The notes beneath the pieces were generated by a model. That model saw only the letters and a program-made list of their open reading frames with translations. It was not told the origin of the DNA and did not search any database. Below are positions 12,215-13,359 of a stretch of DNA of 13,359 nucleotides, one piece after another. The first letter of the stretch is position 1. Every line of letters starts with the position of its first letter. Source of the DNA: an uncultured Christensenella sp. (GTDB lineage Bacteria > Bacillota > Clostridia > Christensenellales > Borkfalkiaceae); NCBI GenBank assembly GCA_910578655.1, contig CAJTQE010000049.1, positions 1 to 13,359 of the forward strand, given 5' to 3'. The position numbers were made by a program, and so were the translations under genes.

Positions 12215-12697
12215 ATGCTTAAGATAAAAAACGGAAAACTTATTGGTTCAAACATGGCATTCGCTTTACCCGAGGATTTTAAACTCAATCTTAAAATGCC
12301 CGGCGGTCATTATCATATACTTGAATTTGAGTCGGAAAAAAGAATTCTTAAAGGTTGCAAAATTTTCATAGACGTAGAATTTGAAGACGCAGAACTAAAT
12401 GCAAAAGAAGCTATGGAAGAATTTATTGAGGACTGCGAATTAAAACTTTGCGGAGAATTTTACCCCGTCACAAGAGGCAAAGGAACAGCCATTGCCGCTC
12501 ACATCAAAGGAGCAGAAGGATATTCAGACTACTATGAAGAACGCTATGATTTTGCTCCTAACAACCTAAAACAAAACCAAGTAACTGTCAGCATTTATCT
12601 AATGCCAAACAAAGGACAAAATCTACAAAAATCTGTTTGTGATGCGCTTGATTTACCTAATGTCAAAGCATTTTTAGACAGCATAGAATACTTTTAA
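12215..12697 (+). CDS. 160-aa soluble acidic protein of unknown function
   Basis: It starts two bases after the stop of the 266-aa gene, with GGAG about nine bases upstream inside the end of that gene, so translation is coupled. The sequence alternates beta-like strands (MLKIKNGKLIGSNMAFALP; HYHILEFESEKRILKG) with an acidic helix (NAKEAMEEFIEDCELK, about 64-79) and ends with a helix DLPNVKAFLDSIEYF. No membrane segment or recognised motif is present. The alpha/beta acidic make-up is reminiscent of small immunity or antitoxin-like partner proteins, but this is only a compositional impression. Confidence 0.7.
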   Translation: MLKIKNGKLIGSNMAFALPEDFKLNLKMPGGHYHILEFESEKRILKGCKIFIDVEFEDAELNAKEAMEEFIEDCELKLCGEFYPVTRGKGTAIAAHIKGAEGYSDYYEERYDFAPNNLKQNQVTVSIYLMPNKGQNLQKSVCDALDLPNVKAFLDSIEYF

Positions 12698-12914
12698 CCC
12701 ACAAAAAACTATAATTTTGTTATTAGTTCCCTGTTCCCCTGCTTTCCCTACCTTTTGAGATACCTTGCCATATAATTTCATTATAAAGAAAAACGCAATG
12801 TATTTGGTAGTAGAGGTCATAGTGTAGCATAGACCGTAGCAAAAGCAAAAACGTCGGCAAAATAATTGTTTAGCACTTAAGCACCAAACTCTTTTTGTAA
12901 CTTAATATAAAAGA
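12698..12914. other. Noncoding stretch after the 160-aa gene
   Basis: No gene with a ribosome binding site is seen. It includes a pyrimidine-rich run on the plus strand (12727-12755) and a direct repeat CATAG around 12820-12835. No function is assigned. Confidence 0.4.
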
Positions 12915-12955
12915 AGCCAGACTGTGTAAAAACAGTTTGGCTATTTTTATTTTTG
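12915..12955 (+). terminator. Rightward intrinsic terminator
   Basis: AGCCAGACTGT (12915-12925) pairs with ACAGTTTGGCT (12932-12942), an 11-bp stem with one G-U pair and a 6-base loop, followed by ATTTTTATTTTT. It is about 220 bases after the 160-aa gene and is the only terminator found for that operon. Confidence 0.75.
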
Positions 12956-13104
12956 TAATCACACAATTTTTTTGCCTTGGCGGGTATTTTTAAAATTATG
13001 ATTTGCGCCATCTTTTTTCTTTTGTAGTGCTTTTATTTTAAACAATGTTCCACCTCCGACCTATGCACTTATGGGAAATGTAGTTTTAAGAAGGAGGAAA
13101 AATT
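12956..13104. other. Noncoding stretch before the seven-codon open frame
   Basis: No credible gene is seen on either strand. The AAGGAGG site at 13091-13097 belongs to the short open frame at 13105. No promoter was recognised. Confidence 0.4.
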
Positions 13105-13128
13105 ATGTTGTGTTTTGGGTGGGGATAG
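13105..13128 (+). CDS. Seven-codon open frame (MLCFGWG) with ideal ribosome binding site
   Basis: AAGGAGG (13091-13097) lies seven bases before the ATG, the best site in the window, yet the frame stops after seven codons at TAG. It may be a leader peptide upstream of the gene at 13254 or the decayed start of a longer gene. No attenuator hairpin follows, and the next promoter (13197-13225) lies between it and the next gene, which weakens the leader-peptide reading. Confidence 0.35.
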   Translation: MLCFGWG

Positions 13129-13196
13129 CACAAAAAATAGCAAAAGAACACCAAAAATACGTGAATTTAGCTCGAAAATTCCGTTAAAACACCTTG

Positions 13197-13225
13197 TTGA
13201 AAGTCCTTCCAATTCTGGTTAATAT
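13197..13225 (+). promoter_or_regulatory. Sigma-A promoter of the partial right-end gene
   Basis: TTGAAA (13197-13202), a 17-base spacer and TAATAT (13220-13225), about 29 bases upstream of the ATG at 13254. Confidence 0.65.
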
Positions 13226-13253
13226 GTATTTGCACCTATTTGGAAAGGATTTT

Positions 13254-13359
13254 ATGAACAACACTGAATTGAATGCTTTACTCAATTTAATACAGTCATC
13301 ACCTGACTCAGCCGATTTAACCGCTTCTGTATTACAGTTAGTGGCGGATTCGGCTGCCT
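13254..13359 (+). CDS. Partial protein of unknown function (first 35 residues)
   Basis: The ATG (13254-13256) has GGAAAGG five to six bases upstream and a promoter at 13197-13225. The 35 visible residues begin MNNTELNALLNLIQSS and look amphipathic and helical, with Leu and Ala repeats. The gene runs off the window, so no function can be given. Confidence 0.7.
   Translation, partial: MNNTELNALLNLIQSSPDSADLTASVLQLVADSAA

Noticed and set aside
12880..13011. Minus-strand 44-codon frame starting at 13011
   Set aside because: It has no good ribosome binding site and runs through the terminator hairpin at 12915-12942.
1..13359. tRNA, rRNA, riboswitch, CRISPR array or insertion sequence
   Set aside because: No cloverleaf, conserved rRNA segment, regularly spaced repeat array, aptamer-like leader or transposase was found on reading both strands.

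Overview
The window reads as a piece of a low-GC Bacillota genome, probably a gut-type Clostridia. The grounds are AT-rich intergenic DNA, strong AGGAGG-type ribosome binding sites, occasional GTG and TTG starts, and sigma-A type promoters such as TTGACA-17-TATAAT at 10395-10423. I cannot name a genus.

The centre, about 361-9801, is a coherent leftward (minus-strand) gene block that I read as an integrated filamentous-phage-like (inovirus-like) element of about 9.4 kb. In transcription order it carries a winged-helix regulator, a sigma-region-4-like activator, an 81-aa protein, a 97-aa basic protein, a small beta-rich protein in the place of a ssDNA-binding protein, two membrane-anchored exported proteins (343 and 198 aa), a 734-aa exported protein with a C-terminal membrane anchor (receptor-binding candidate), a terminator, a 32-aa membrane peptide, a 696-aa membrane ATPase of the FtsK/HerA/pI-Zot type, and a HUH replication initiator. 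After the initiator stop codon come two long hairpins, one tipped with the unusually stable GCGAAGC DNA mini-hairpin. The block is bounded by near-identical AT-rich direct repeats (361-396 and 9765-9801, 34 of 37 positions). Joining the ends gives the gene circle initiator - hairpins - control - SSB-like - exported proteins - adsorption-like - tiny membrane protein - ATPase, which parallels the Ff phage order II - V - coat - III - VI - I. Differences from known filamentous phages are the lack of an obvious major coat gene, the lack of any integrase, an ATPase with its membrane segments at the N-terminus and an altered P-loop, and a dedicated regulator pair.

Left of the element is the start of a leftward zinc-ribbon gene (1-265) with its own extended -10 promoter. 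Right of it is AT-rich spacer, a strong leftward terminator (9969-10019), a short zinc-ribbon gene (10128-10325) with a consensus promoter, and two overlapping paralogous XRE repressor genes (10552-11191). Divergent from these is a rightward two-gene operon of unknown function (11412-12697) with a good promoter preceded by helically phased TTCGACA repeats. The right end (12698-13359) holds a terminator, a seven-codon open frame with an ideal ribosome binding site, a promoter, and the first 35 codons of a gene that runs off the window.

No tRNA, rRNA, CRISPR array, insertion sequence or integrase gene was seen.
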